Assembly: GCA_032622095.1 (NCBI GenBank)
Contig: CP136066.1
Location: forward strand, 149,203,559-149,267,558
Direction: 5' to 3'
DNA length: 64,000 nt
Source of the DNA: Siphonodentalium dalli
Taxonomy: Eukaryota > Mollusca > Scaphopoda > Gadilida > Siphonodentaliidae
The notes beneath the pieces were generated by a model. The model saw only the letters and a program-made list of their open reading frames with translations. It did not search any database and was not told where the DNA came from. Position 1 is the first letter of the stretch. Each line of letters starts with the position of its first letter. Position numbers and translations under genes: made by a program. Below, one piece after another: positions 48,601-61,459 of the stretch.

Positions 48601-50343
48601 TGAGTACGAAACAATGTTATGGATGGCAGATTAGCCGGAATGCAAAAATACATATTGTAATTGTCGAGTAAGTTGTGTACAGTTTTCAAGCAAATATATA
48701 AAATAAATGTTATATTATATGTATACTAGTCCCATATACTCATTTAAGTTATTGTTTAGTCACCAGTCAGTGAGTGGCTTGAGTTTACGCCCTGCATCAA
48801 CATATTTTTTTCACAATAATGTGTGCCACGCGTTGCCCAATCCACTATCCGTCAATTAATTTGATTACGTCTTGTACACGGAAATTCGTAATTTAATTTA
48901 TGGCTCCAGTCTGTTAACCTGTGTAACCTGTTTACTAAATACACTGCAACTCAAATTACTTATTTGTATATATATATTATCGATATTAGATCGTTGTTAT
49001 TACTGGGAATTTATAGAAAATAGCATACAGTACCCCATTAACGACGAAGATTGCAGCGACTTTATAAAAAGTGGTTCGATACTGCCAACTAGACTAGGTT
49101 TTCTTTGGATAATTATTTGTTTAAGCAAGTTAATATCGATCGGTAACAGGAGTGACACTTTAGTGACAGGAGCGAGACGCATGGTTGGTTGCCAGGATAC
49201 ATGTGTATCATATTGGCAGACCTGATATATTGAACTACTTGGTCTGTTAATCGCGGTTCTCACTTCATTGTCAACTATTTTGAACATCATATTTATTCAG
49301 GGAACCAGACCTCCAGTTACAACAACAACATAACAAATATGAAATCAACACAACTTTGCGCTATGTTTCGCTTAAAAATGTGGAAAACCAATTTTTTAAT
49401 GCAACATATAAACGAGACTACAAAATAAGGTCATTTTGACTTTCTTTCCGAAAACCTCGCAAAATAATTTATACTGTGGCTCTCAAGTATCAACACTTTT
49501 TATATAACCGGATAAACAATTAATATAAAATAAGACTGTGTCCTTCAAGCCGTGCTCAAAGGTGTTATTACGACACTCATTATCTAAATAAAGAGAAAAT
49601 TACTTCCTTAAAATTGACCTGGAACCCTGAATAAATAATTTTATATCAAATCAAGCTAGTCAATCTTAATAATTGTTTATTTCAATCAAATATACTTAAT
49701 AGTCCGGGAGCTGATATGGTACCCCTGCACCTAGTTCAGAAGCCTGGAGTCAGAATTGCACAACTTATGATAAAAGCATCAATATGGAACTCTTCTTAGC
49801 AAAGGTTGCTAGGCAACTACAACACATATTAAGATGTCTCTATGGGGATGGTTTACAGCATTTAATTGTTTATTACATATTGGAGGTTTAGTTGTAACGT
49901 AGGATAACATACAACCGTTTGAAACACCATTTTATATCATGTTATCCATAACAACCGTTGCTATGCAGCTACCCGAACAACAAAATGTATTTTTTACTCT
50001 TCTCAGTGCGATTGTGAGGCCTTCTCGGTGACGAATCGGGGCCAAACTGCACAACGAGTTAGTCTACAGGACAATTAACACGTGTCCACACATTGTGTGG
50101 TATATATTGTATAATGATATATAGTTACTAGGGATAGCAGGTGATAATCAGACCGTTGTTATGGACTCACCCTCCAATTTATTCTAAATCTTTACTGGTC
50201 ATAACACAATGCAAATCACTAAACGCCTGGCGTAAATACTTAACGATATGTGTACTACCACGGAGTCGATAGTCATCTGGTTTACAGACAGACATTCATG
50301 TTCTCTATAGCAATGGTTGCTATGTAACTACAACCCAGTACAA
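45625..50343 (+). repeat. 4.7-kb tandem duplication, copy 1
   Basis: Every segment recurs in the same order at an offset of about 4719 bp, with only scattered substitutions and a few indels. Copy 1 has about 35 extra bases at 46447-46483, a shorter G-run at about 47572-47582, and lacks about 20 bases near 47235. Identity is very high by eye, so the duplication is recent. The content is non-coding: inverted GTCC/GGAC runs (46146-46160 and 47350-47364), a hairpin of CCCCCAAAAA...TTTTTTCGGGGG type at about 47383-47407, and a 125-bp tandem repeat at 48030-48345. Confidence 0.95.
48030..48345. repeat. tandem repeat of about 125 bp, three copies, in duplication copy 1
   Basis: CCATGGATCTTCCTACC anchors are at about 48064 and 48182, with a variant at 48318. 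The same array is at about 52750-53065 in copy 2. The open frame over it on the - strand simply reflects the repeat. Confidence 0.75.
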
Positions 50344-53300
50344 TAGAATGGTGAGAATTGTTGTGTTTCTCTTAGTTTATGTATACACTAGTATTTTGAG
50401 CGATAATAGTTTGTTCAGTTTGCTTATAATATATTAGAATATCGTTTATAAACCATTGGTAAAAATATAAATTGTATTCTGGAGTTTCCGCAAACACATT
50501 CACTTCAGTCATTATGTCATGATCTGACACGAATTGCAGCAAATTCGTATATGGCAACATGTACAAGTGAGACTTAGCACCGATGTGCTGTGTTTGGGCA
50601 GGGTGCTAGTATAAATGTACAGCTAATATATTAGGTGAATGACTTTGTGAATAGTGTAATCATGTAACAGGAAATTGAAATAAAAACTTCCAAACTCTGT
50701 AAAATTTCATTTGCATTCCACAACCTCTACTCTACGTTTGGGGACAAAATATAAATTTGTCACCAGACCACTGACCCCATCCTCCGAAACATCCCTTTTC
50801 ATGTGTACCCATACCATAGTATGGTACACATAATGTCGACGTCCGGATTGACCACTCGTCGTTAGTCCGTCCGTCCGTCGTATGTCTGTCTGTCCGTAGA
50901 CACTTTACGCATGGTGCGATAACTCAAACATTTTCTTTCAGATCGGAACCAAAATACAGATCAAGTTCAAATATGGCTTTCATCCGACTTTTTACGGAGT
51001 TATGGCATTTTTCGACTTAGAATTCACGCATTCTGCCATAACTCAAACATTTTTATCTGATTGGAACCAAATTTGGTATGTCAGCCCAAAATTCAGTTCG
51101 AATATGGGTTTGATCTGATTTATTTTAAATGAGTTATTACCCTTTTTTTTTTTACTTTTATAATAATGACACTTTCATTTGTTTTGTCAGTTTTGTACCA
51201 TTAATTATGTGTGATGTCCTGTTTGTAAAATACGAAGGTTTTATTGCAATAGTTGCATGTAATATAACAATATCTATAAATTACCATTATGAACATCCAA
51301 TATCCAGAATATATGAGAGTACATTTTTATAGATGTTGCATTCCAAGTGAAATCTTGTTATTAATTGAGTGATGACATATTATACAGAGACACTAGCTCT
51401 GGCCTTTGGTTAGATGAAGTCAAAGATAAACAACACTGCTGCCATCTATCATATTTGATTAATGGCAGCATGCAAATCTTGTTTTTCCTATTCTTGAAGG
51501 TTCCCATAGACATATCCTATAATGTACAATGACTCTTCCTCATATCTCTTATCTATGGTTATCTTTGCACACTATTCACTTCTATTGATTTTGGTATTGA
51601 CTGATTAATTGACTTTTCAAAAATATATTAACCCTTCAGGCACATGCTTCAATGTGAAATTAAAATAAAAGGTCAGCCGACCACAGTGTCCCCCGAAAAC
51701 GTGGCAAGTCGATGCCGCTTTGTTAAAGAAATTTAAAACAATGTTGAAATTATCCCAAGTCGAAAAGGGTTAATAACTCCGTAAAAACATATATTTGCCA
51801 TAATCTATGTTGCACATCTCCAATATGTGGTTAACAATACTTTGAAGTTTCAAATATCTACGATCAAACTGTAGGAGGATTCGATTACACCATGAAGGTA
51901 CCCTCATACAGAAAATTTAAAAAAATGTTGAAATTTTCTAAGTCGAAAATGGTTAATAACTCCGTCAAAAAAATAATTTTTCCGTCATATAAATACATTT
52001 TGCACATCTTCAATATGCGGGCAACAATACACCATGAAGGTAGTCAAAAGTGTGACGGACGGACGGACGTAGCCCGTTTGTATAGTCCCCCAAAAATACT
52101 TTTTTCGGGGGACAATAATGGCTGATAGCTAATATGATTTATCTATGCAAACACATATCTTATGAAACACTTAATCTTGCATGTATCTAACAATATAAGC
52201 ATTCCTTATTACACAGGTCAGATCTGATTGTATTTGTCTGACATGTTTGATAAACAGATAACAACTGGGGAGAATGGGGGGGGGGGGGGGGTAATCATAG
52301 TACAATTTAAATATGAGATGGAATCCCATGCATGTATGATGTTCTAAGCAGTTTGGCTTGTCAACAAATTATAATTTCCCTTTAAAAGTGAATAAATTTT
52401 TAATATCTAGCAGGTCAAAAGTGGCAGATATAGGGGTTGATAACTTTTGCTTCCAATGAGTTACAGTAACTTAAACTCCAAAACATATCCACAACAATCA
52501 CTAAACCGTTGGATCTCACAGTGAGAGGTCTATGGGTGAATATGGACAGAGTTATGATATTTAAAACTACTCATCCCCACCCCAAATACTTTAACCCCTT
52601 AAGACAAATTATTTGAGCCTTTTGATTTCAAGTTGGGTACTGATATATGGATTCCTGTGATCTTATCTTTGACAAATTATCAGTTATAGCTAATCGCTAT
52701 CACCACGGTATGGGTTAAACATCTGCCGATCGTGATCGGCCTCTCGTTGATAGTGAGATATTTACCCAAAACCCATGGATCTTCCTACCAATTTTGAGCA
52801 GAACTAATTGAAATTGTTGGCGGGGTGAAGAACCCCTCCCCCATCGGTCACAACATCCCAGTTTGATAGTGAGATACTTACCCCAACACCCATGGATCTT
52901 CCTACCAATTTTACCAATGCCAGTCATGTATTTTTGGCTGAAATTTTTGATAATTGTGTGGGAGCTCCACCAATAACCCCTCATCTGCCAAAGCATCCCT
53001 GTTTGAAAGTGATATAACTAACACCCATGGATCGATCTTCCTACCGATTTAGGAATGCCAGCCATATAATTTGGGCTGAAGTTTGTTACTTTACTTTGAC
53101 CTAATTACAAATGGCCGACGATGTTTACAATCACATGAAAGCAACCAAAAACAGACCTGTTGCAGTAGACACTATCACAGCGGTATATGCATCAAAGATA
53201 TCGTAGAGAATATATTTACTTCATAAAACAAGGTTTGGAGCATGATGATACGAAGATAAATGTTCGCGAAATTAGTGACTCTCAACTGTCCATTATTTGA

Positions 53301-55052
53301 AAGTCTGTTGAGTACGAAGCAATGTTATGGATGGCAGATTAGCCGGAATGCAAAAATACATATTGTAATTGTCGAGTAAGTTGTGTACAGTTTTCAAGCA
53401 AATATATAAAATAAATGTTATATTATATGTATACTAGTCCCATATACTCATTTAAGTTATTGTTTAGTCACCAGTCAGTGAGTGGCTTGAGTTTACGCCC
53501 TGCATCAACATATTTTTTACACAATAATGTGTGCCACGCGTTGCCCAATCCACTATCCGTCAATTAATTTGATTACGTCTTGTACACGGAAATTCGTAAT
53601 TTAATTTATGGCTCCAGTCTGTTAACCTGTGTAACCTGTTTACTAAATACACTGCAACTCAAATTACTTATTTGTATATATATATTATCGATATTAGATC
53701 GTTGTTATTACTGGGAATTTATAGAAAATAGCATACAGTACCCCATTAACGACGAAGATTGCAGCGACTTTATAAAAAGTGGTTCGATACTGCCAACTAG
53801 ACTAGGTTTTCTTTGGATAATTATTTGTTTAAGCAAGTAAATATCGATCGGTAACAGGAGTGACACTTTAGTGACAGGAGCGAGACGCATGGTTGGTTGC
53901 CAGGATACATGTGTATCATATTGGCAGACCTGATATATTGAACTACTTGGTCTGTTAATCGCGGTTCTCACTTCATTGTCAACTATTTTGAACATCATAT
54001 TTATTCAGGGAACCAGACCTCCAGTTACAACAACAACATAACAAATATGAAATCAACACAACTTTGCGCTATGTTTCGCTTAAAAATGTGGAAAACCAAT
54101 TTTTTAATGCAACATATAAACGAGACTACAAAAGAAGGTCATTTTGACTTTCTTTCCGAAAACCTCGCAAAATAATTTATACTGTGGCTCTCAAGTATCA
54201 ACACTTTTTATATAACCGGATAAACAATTAATATAAAATAAGACTGTGTCTTTCAAGCCGTGCTCAAAGGTGTTATTACGACACTCATTATCTAAATAAA
54301 GAGAAAATTACTTCCTTAAAATTGACCTGGAACCCTGAATAAATAATTTTATATCAAATCAAGCTAGTCAATCTTAATAATTGTTTATTTCAATCAAATA
54401 TACTTAATAGTCCGGGAGCTGATATGGTACCCCTGCACCTAGTTCAGAAGCCTGGAGTCAGAATTGCACAACTTATGATAAAAGCATCAATATGGAACTC
54501 TTCTTAGCAAAGGTTGCTAGGCAACTACAACACATATTAAGATGTCTCTATGGGGATGGTTTATAGCATTTAATTGTTTATTACATATTGGAGGTTTAGT
54601 TGTAACGTAGGATAACATACAACCGTTTGAGACACCATTTTATATCATGTTATCCATAACAACCGTTGCTATGCAGCTACCCGAACAACAAAATGTATTT
54701 TTTACTCTTCTCAGTGCGATTGTGAGGCCTTCTCGGTGACGATTCGGGGCCAAACTGCACAACGAGTTAGTCTACAGGACAATTAACACGTGTCCACACA
54801 TTGTGTGGTATATATTGTATAATGATTTATAGTTACTAGGGATATCAGGTGATAATCAGACCGTTGTTATGGACTCACCCTCCAATTTATTCTAAATCTT
54901 TACTGGTAATAACACAATGTAAATCACTAAACGCCTGGCGTAAATACTTAACGATATGTGTACTACCACGGAGTCGATAGTCATCTGGTTTTCAGACAGA
55001 CATTCATGTTCTCTATAGCAATGGTTGCTATGTAACTACAACCCAGTACAAT
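50344..55052 (+). repeat. 4.7-kb tandem duplication, copy 2
   Basis: This follows copy 1 head to tail with no spacer; a few bases (ATA/TAGA) are shared at the join. It ends in CCCAGTACAATA, the same sequence that precedes the junction at 50343, and then diverges from copy 1. A GTCC run at 50865-50879 and a GGAC run at 52054-52068 correspond to those in copy 1. Confidence 0.95.
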
Positions 55053-55700
55053 AATCCAATCGTTGCATGTTAAATCTTATGACGTAAACATTTGAGTGAC
55101 AATCTGTGGTAATATTTACAAAATTACGAATATTTTAGGTAAAACACATTTTTTCAGCTGATTCCAATGGAGATGATTGGACTTGAATATTTATGTATGC
55201 CTGATGAGTCACGACATGACCAAAGCATAAGCTTGTATGCATATTGGCCACACCCATGACCATATAGCTACTCAACCTAGACCAGAATCACTCCAGGCGT
55301 GCATAATATACACATCACCGATGACAGTAAAACCTTTATATATACCAATACCCCGTCCACACGGCCATTCATACACTCCAGTCTTGAATATGCTCCTCAC
55401 CCATGACAAGCATACAACACATTTATGACCATTGTCACTCCTTGTACAGCTATTCGCTCCACCATTGGCCATACGGTCACTCCATGTATAATTTCGCAAC
55501 ATCCATGACCATATAGACACTCAAGATATACTAGTATACACCACACCCGTAGCCATAGTCAAACCAAGCAGGGCTCAATTTAACTGGATTCGCACAGCAA
55601 TCCGCGAAGCAATTTCCAATTTTGCTAACCAATTTACAATGAAAAAACATGTGTTGGTAGGGAATGCTATACAATATCTACCAATTGCTGCAAAATGCTA
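55053..55700. repeat. degenerate short tandem array and spacer
   Basis: Between about 55245 and 55560 variations of CCATGACCATATAG...CACTCAA recur at intervals of about 40-65 bp (for example 55253, 55500), giving a loose minisatellite. The rest shows nothing. Confidence 0.45.
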
Positions 55701-55713
55701 TACACATTGTCAA

Positions 55714-55949
55714 TTATAGTTCACAAATATATCTGTGTCGGTGTGATGATGGGTTTCTTGTGTCGCAGTAATAATCGTTCATCTGAATCGTAGTGCCTCC
55801 TGGTCTGTGTAAAATGGTCACACAATGTTGATTTCCATTTAAAACCATATCAGATGCAGTCCACAGTGGGTCGCCATTTCTGTTTCTCCATTCATGCCAA
55901 CTAGCTTCATCCGTTCCATCAATATAGTGCTGCATGTAAACATCGTTTC
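55714..55949 (-). CDS. C-type lectin paralogue, last exon (partial gene)
   Basis: On the - strand the acceptor GATATTTCAG (AG at 55951-55950) opens a phase-1 exon of 236 bases ending at a stop at 55714-55716. It encodes the C-terminal half of a CTLD: MQHYIDGTDEASWHEW, RNRNGDPLW, QHCVTI, MNDYYC and HRHRYIC. This is clearly homologous to exon 3 at 41805-42043, with the same splice phase and the same four landmark positions. Upstream exons would lie at higher coordinates; I could not find them before 64000. The gene is therefore either very long, broken, or an isolated duplicated exon. The opposite orientation excludes a simple tandem copy. Confidence 0.75.
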
Positions 55950-56111
55950 CTGAAATATCCGAAATTAAGAGCAGGGCATTGTCACAAAACATAGAAGTTC
56001 CAATGTGACTGCTATTTTATACAAAACACTATAATATGCTTTTAATTGTGTAGACACATACTACATATGTACACTAACTCTGCTATTAAACCTAACTCAC
56101 TAATATAGATC

Positions 56112-56510
56112 TTAACCCTTTACCCAACAGAAGGGCCCTGTGCCAATGCATTCTCTTATATATGCGAGTCGACCATAGGTCGCCTCGCATATATAAGAGA
56201 ATGCATTGGCTTAACACATTTAAAATTCTAAAATTGTTAAAGAATGTAAGAAAAAATGGTAAAAAGTGTTAAAAAAAGAGTTTTTTCAGGCCAATGCATT
56301 CTCTTATATATGCGAGGCGACCTATGGTCGACTCGCATATATAAGAGAATGCTTGGCACAGGGCATAACTGTATCTATCACAACGTGGTCAAGGAGCCGG
56401 TTCCAATGATATCCATATGTGTATGGTTCTATTGAGACAGACCGAAGATATTTTAGGCTGTTGAAGCTTTATTTGGCCGGTTTTGGCCGGTTTGTTGGGT
56501 AAAGGGTTAA
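56112..56510. mobile_element. piggyBac-like MITE with two mirror-image hairpins, copy 2
   Basis: It has the same TTAA flanks and CCCTTTACCCAACA ends as 34297-34676, in the same orientation. Hairpin 1 is at 56142-56210 (one mismatch in 33 pairs) and hairpin 2 at 56290-56357 (slightly shortened). It lies 163 bp beyond the paralogous lectin exon, in what would be its upstream intron. Confidence 0.85.
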
Positions 56511-57340
56511 AGCCGCATCGTAAGCATTTCATTTCGCGTGCTTGTTTTTTTCTATTCACATTAATTTCTACTTTTATTTCATTATGTTCAGCAAGGTTCG
56601 CGCTCCCGATTGCCAATATATCCCGGTTGGCCAACATCATGACAAAATTCGACTGTAACCCATGTTATGTGTACCTGCAACAATACGTTTGTGTCTACCA
56701 ACTACTTAACGTCTGTCAGTTAATCATAGTGACATTTTTGTGATGATAAATCACAAAATAAAAGGCATATGATCGTTCTTGCCTGTTAGATGCTACCTAT
56801 TGTCGTCATACCGGTACTTGTATTATTTGTGATTGATAGTAGTACTAGTAGTATAGAGAAACAGTCGTGGACGATGTCACGATGTAATGAAACTTCTGAT
56901 TTGAAACAACACAAACACTATAATTTTCTCTCCATCAATTCAGATATTACGCAACAATCGCAAACTAGTTATGAAAAACATGGTCTAGTTTCTGTTCACT
57001 CTGAGGTCCGAATCGGCATCTCCAGTTTAGACCTAGTTTAAACTACCAGTTTAAACTGGGTTTTAGTAGTAAAACCAAGTTTTTATCCACCGCTGGGACG
57101 ACATAGATTTGGTCGATCGCGTTACATGTGGGCCACACTTGTCCAATTGCAAGAATAGGAGGCGTGGTCTGTCTGTTTATTATCGCTACTTGTCAATTCA
57201 TTGTCCGGTCAAGCGACCTGTTGTCGCTATATAATCTCCTAATCAGGGGAATAACCCGTGCGCTTTGAGAAATCACGACGAATGCACGGTCTGTTGTATA
57301 ACGGTTAGATATTATCTAATATCATGGACGAACGTGACTT
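56511..57340. other. no gene; TTTAAACC-type MITE start at 57001
   Basis: From 57001, CTGAGGTCCGAATCGGCA followed by TTTAGACC and GTTTAAAC repeats resembles the MITE end at 638. Related AAACCCAGTTTTA phrases appear at about 59220-59305, so a related or enclosing element may span the satellite. No coding sequence was recognised. Confidence 0.5.
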
Positions 57341-57349
57341 TTGGAACTC

Positions 57350-58690
57350 ATAAATATCTCTTGAGGGCATGGGTGGGGCCCCGCCACAAATACCTCATAG
57401 AAACACCACCACCCCGGGGGTACCATCCGGACGGGTGAAAATGGGGTGTGGACCATTTTTTAGAACGGGAAGGATTTCGGCGAATTTGACGGCATGAAAG
57501 GGTGGCTCGCCCATAATACCCGATAGAAACATCACCCCTCACCCCGGGATAACAGGGATATGGACGGTATAAGGAGGGGGCCCACCAGAGGAGGTGGAAA
57601 TTGGGTACGCCCAAATACCGAATAGAAACACCCCAACACTCACCCCCGGGGAACGGTACCTCAAATAACGCATATAAACACCCCACCCCTCACATCCGGG
57701 CGGGGTGGGTGGGTCACCACCCGAGGGTGAAGATGGGATATGAACCATGTTCGAGAACGGTAAGGATTTCGGCCAATTTGACGACAGGGGTGTGTGGCCC
57801 GCTCCAAATATCCCATATAGACACACTACCCTCATCCCTGGAGGGTACCACCATGCTGGGGTGAAAATGGGGTATGGAGCATTTTATTCATTATTCGCAA
57901 AAAACATGCCTCTGTTGGTCAATATTACGGCATGTGTAGGTGGCACACCCAAATACCCCATAGAATGGGGTATGCACCGTTATCGAGAACGGTAATGATT
58001 TCGGCCAATATGACGTCATTGGTGGGCGGCCCGCCCTCAAATATAGTCATAGAAACACCCCCACCCTTACCGCGGGTGGTTCTACCCGAGCGGGTGAAAA
58101 TGGGGTCCGGGGTGGGGTGGGGTGTTTCTATGGGGAGCATTTGGGATGTGCCACCCACCGTTCTCGTAAATGGTCCATACCCCATTTCACCCCCTCGGGG
58201 TGGTATCTCCGGGTGAGGGTGTTTCTAGGGGGTAGTTGGAGTGGGCTACCCACTCTGCTGACGTCAAATTGACCGAAATCCTTACCGTTCTCGAAAATGG
58301 TCCATACCCCATTTTCACCTCCTGGGTGGTTCCCCCAGCGTTCAGGGGTGGGCTGTTTCTATGGGACATTTGAGCGGGCCATCCATCCATGCCGTCAATT
58401 GGCCGAAATCCTTACCAGTCTCGAAAATGGTCCATATCCCACGTTCACCCCCTCGGTGGTACCCCCCCCCCCCGAATGTGAGGGGTGGGGTGTTTCTATG
58501 GGTTATTTGGGGCGAGCCACCCACCCATATTATCAAATTGGCCGAAATCCTTACAGTTCTCCAAAATAGTCCATACTCCACCCCCTCAGGGTGGCCGTTA
58601 CCCTCCCCCGGGTGAAGGCTGGGGTGTCTCTGATGGGTATTTGGTCGGGCCACCAACCCATGCGTCAAATTGACCGAAAGAGACCTTTTT
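57350..58690. repeat. GC-rich satellite, about 130-140-bp unit, inverted midway
   Basis: The left half (57350 to about 58095) contains units with GGATTTCGGCCAATTTGACG followed by CCCATAGAAACACCCC and GTGAAAATGGGGTATGG. The right half (about 58100-58690) contains the reverse complement units: CCGAAATCC at 58273, 58403 and 58542, and a variant at 58673. The switch is near 58090-58130. The region is far more GC-rich than its surroundings. Open frames on both strands are by-products. Confidence 0.85.
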
Positions 58691-59599
58691 GTGAATAAGG
58701 AATCAGTTTCAAAAGTCATGTTCGTGTCTAACGTGTCAATCTGATTAGTCCGATCCCGCCATGCTCTCAGCCGCCAAATCGACATCCAAACGAGCGAATT
58801 GCAAACAGACATATATAGCAAGAAATCATCCATCACACTGGCACATATTTTGTTAGAATTTATCTCATAAGTACCGACATCGCCTCCCCGAACTCCACCA
58901 AGACTCTCCTGTATCTACATTGAGTGACAAACGCCCGCGCATAAACGCCTCCCCCAATTCAAAATAAACACTCCCATATTCACGAAGAAACAACATCAAT
59001 ATTGGGCGAAAAATATCGGCCGAATAATTAAACCCAAAAAAATAGGTTTTAGTCAAACCTGGGGTAGGGTGGTTTAACTTTGAATTTTTTTCAAAGTATA
59101 TTTAAAGGTGTATGTTCGAGGCGAGACGTATGGTACATATACATCATATATACCTAAGCTTATACTGATGATTATATAGCCAATTCACCACAAACAATTA
59201 GTAATATTACCATAACTTTATCACGTTAATAAAACCTAGTTTCAACTTAAACTGAGTTTATCACAACACTTGGTTTAAGTACGATAAAACCCAGTTTTAC
59301 TCCCATAAACTACTATGCAGATTATCTACCTAAAAGAAGTTCTATTATAATGTGCGGGAGAACGGGCTGGATTCTGCATCTCTTATTCATATTACAAGAC
59401 AGCAAGTTGCTGAAAAAGCTCTCTATGTATTAATTTGATGCGCGTGCATATATGTGGCCAACCCAGTAAGCTCGCAATGGGGATATTTAAATCATAATAT
59501 GTTCAAGCAACAAAAAACAATTCAATTGACATAACTGATGTTGCAGGATTAACTTTTGTCATTCTGTAGAATGCAAGGAAACACGACTCATTGTATTGC
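58691..59599. other. no gene recognised
   Basis: AT-rich. The phrases near 59220-59305 relate to the TTTAAACC MITE family; otherwise nothing was recognised. Confidence 0.45.
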
Positions 59600-60995
59600 A
59601 TTCACGGCCTCTGTATTTTGTTTAAAGATAATTGTGCCAAGCATGTCAAGATCGCGCAAAGCCCGTCTTTGCAATGCGAAAATGTTCTCTGGATTCATAT
59701 TGACTAAACTGCATAGGGTTTTGATTTAATCATTGGGGCTCTTTATTTCCCTCATGAAGGTTCTGTACATTATGACAATGATTTTTTCAACCCATTAGCA
59801 GAAGACATTCTTTCTATTAAGTGTGAGTATGATAGTCCACTTATTTTACTTGGATATTTTAATTCCAGAACGGAAACATTAGATGATTTTGACACAGATA
59901 TTGATGATTCTCATTTTACAGCTGGCGATGCCAACAATTTCAGTTTACAGAATGTTGAGGGTGGAATGAAGCATGCACTGGTTTCACAGGAGTTAACTCC
60001 ACTAGATCCAATAGGGATAAACATATTAACAATAATGTTAGAAAACTGATAAGCTTGTACAAAGCTCGTGAAAGAAGTGTTCTAAATGGTCGTGTTGGCT
60101 CTGGTGGAGTAAAAGTGGAAACCTCTAAATGCTGTAGCACAATTGATTACATAATTGTTGTGCCTGAATTATTGTCATCCATTTGTGACTTTTACTTTGA
60201 TAAATACCTGATGCTCACAGAAGTGTATGTGTATGCTTAAGAAAACTTGACTCATCTGACAATAGTGCTTGCAATGTCTCTAACCTCGATGATTCATACG
60301 AACATGCTGAGAACTCTGCTTTCCCTGTTTATGTACATTGAAGTCTAAATGGTGTCATGAATTCTATGAAGTACATGTATATCAGAGTAATTTTAATTAT
60401 GAAGACATCTCTCTGAAATCTGAATTAAAAGTTGAAATTGAAAATAGAATTACACAGGTTACTATGAACAATCTTACCAGTAAATTAAATGAGTTATTCC
60501 TAACCCCTGCTAAGCAGCTGGGAGTAGCAAAATTACCTACTTTGAATGTGAGAATATCCTTCATCACAGTAGGTTGCACCCTGGTTCAATAAATCATGTA
60601 GAAAACAAAGAAAAGTCCCGATTGCAAAAAAAAAACATAATCTGTACCAAGTAAAGCTGAATGAAAGAAAGTCGCTAACGAGTGCACACCGAGAAGAGAA
60701 CAAACAAAAATCAACATAAAACACCATTCTTCCCTTTCAAACATGAAAAAAGATAATCCAAGAGAATATTGGATTTTTTTTAATTGTCATGTATATACTA
60801 GTAATCCCGCAGATAAGATTACTGCGAATGCATTTGAAAGTCATTTAAAAAATCTTTCTAAAAAATGCTAATGATGTTGAAGAAATTATTGTATCATTCA
60901 TAGTAGAAGAAATTAAGAATTCAATAAGCAAAATGAAAAACAACCAAGCAAGTGGCATTTATAATGTTGTTGCAGAGTATTTTAAGAATTGACCA
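59600..60995 (+). pseudogene. LINE remnant: endonuclease and start of RT
   Basis: Translations across frames show an apurinic-endonuclease-like domain: HGLCILFKDNCAKHV (about 59604-59650), IIGALYFPHEGSVHYDNDFF (about 59730-59790), LILLGYFNSRTETLDDF (the GDFN-like motif, about 59840-59890), RSVLNGRV (about 60073) and STIDYIIVVPELL (about 60136-60172). These are followed by linker and RT N-terminal residues, EIKNSISKMKNNQASGIYNV (about 60910-60970). Stops and frameshifts are frequent. The catalytic RT palm is missing, so the element is 3' truncated or interrupted near 60995. Confidence 0.8.
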
Positions 60996-61455
60996 GAACC
61001 AGTCCACTCATTGGTAGTTGAGCTGTAAGCGCCGCTATACGCTTTGATGAATCACTAACACAATTAAGCATTCTATTTAAATTTATCTTTATTGAAGTTT
61101 TCAAATCATCAGAGTTTTGAAACTCGAACAGTTTGTCTGAACAGAATGATTTTAAAAGGCTTTTTTGAAAAATTCTTTCCACCAACTTATAAATGAGCGA
61201 ATGAAGTTTAGTTTGTAATGCAATTGAAGGTCATGCCTATGGCTATATGCACCAGGATTACTGTGTGTACAAACTGAATGTGTTGGAAACTGAAATGTGC
61301 CAGGTTCATTTCTGCAAGTTAACGTTTCTTTAAAGCATTAGCCGTCAATAAAATTTAATCACAATATATCAATGACATTATTGAGACTAGTTGATGAGTT
61401 CTAATCCTATTACCGAGTATACTCGTGCATAGGCTTTAAAATGAAATGTCAATTC
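60996..61455. other. no gene recognised
   Basis: AT-rich spacer after the LINE remnant. The open frame on the - strand at 60982-61185 is unassigned. Confidence 0.4.
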
Positions 61456-61459
61456 TAGA

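Noticed and set aside
57348-58836. Several open frames on both strands over 57.3-58.8 kb
   Set aside because: They follow the GC-rich satellite unit, overlap each other in many frames and show only repeat-derived composition.
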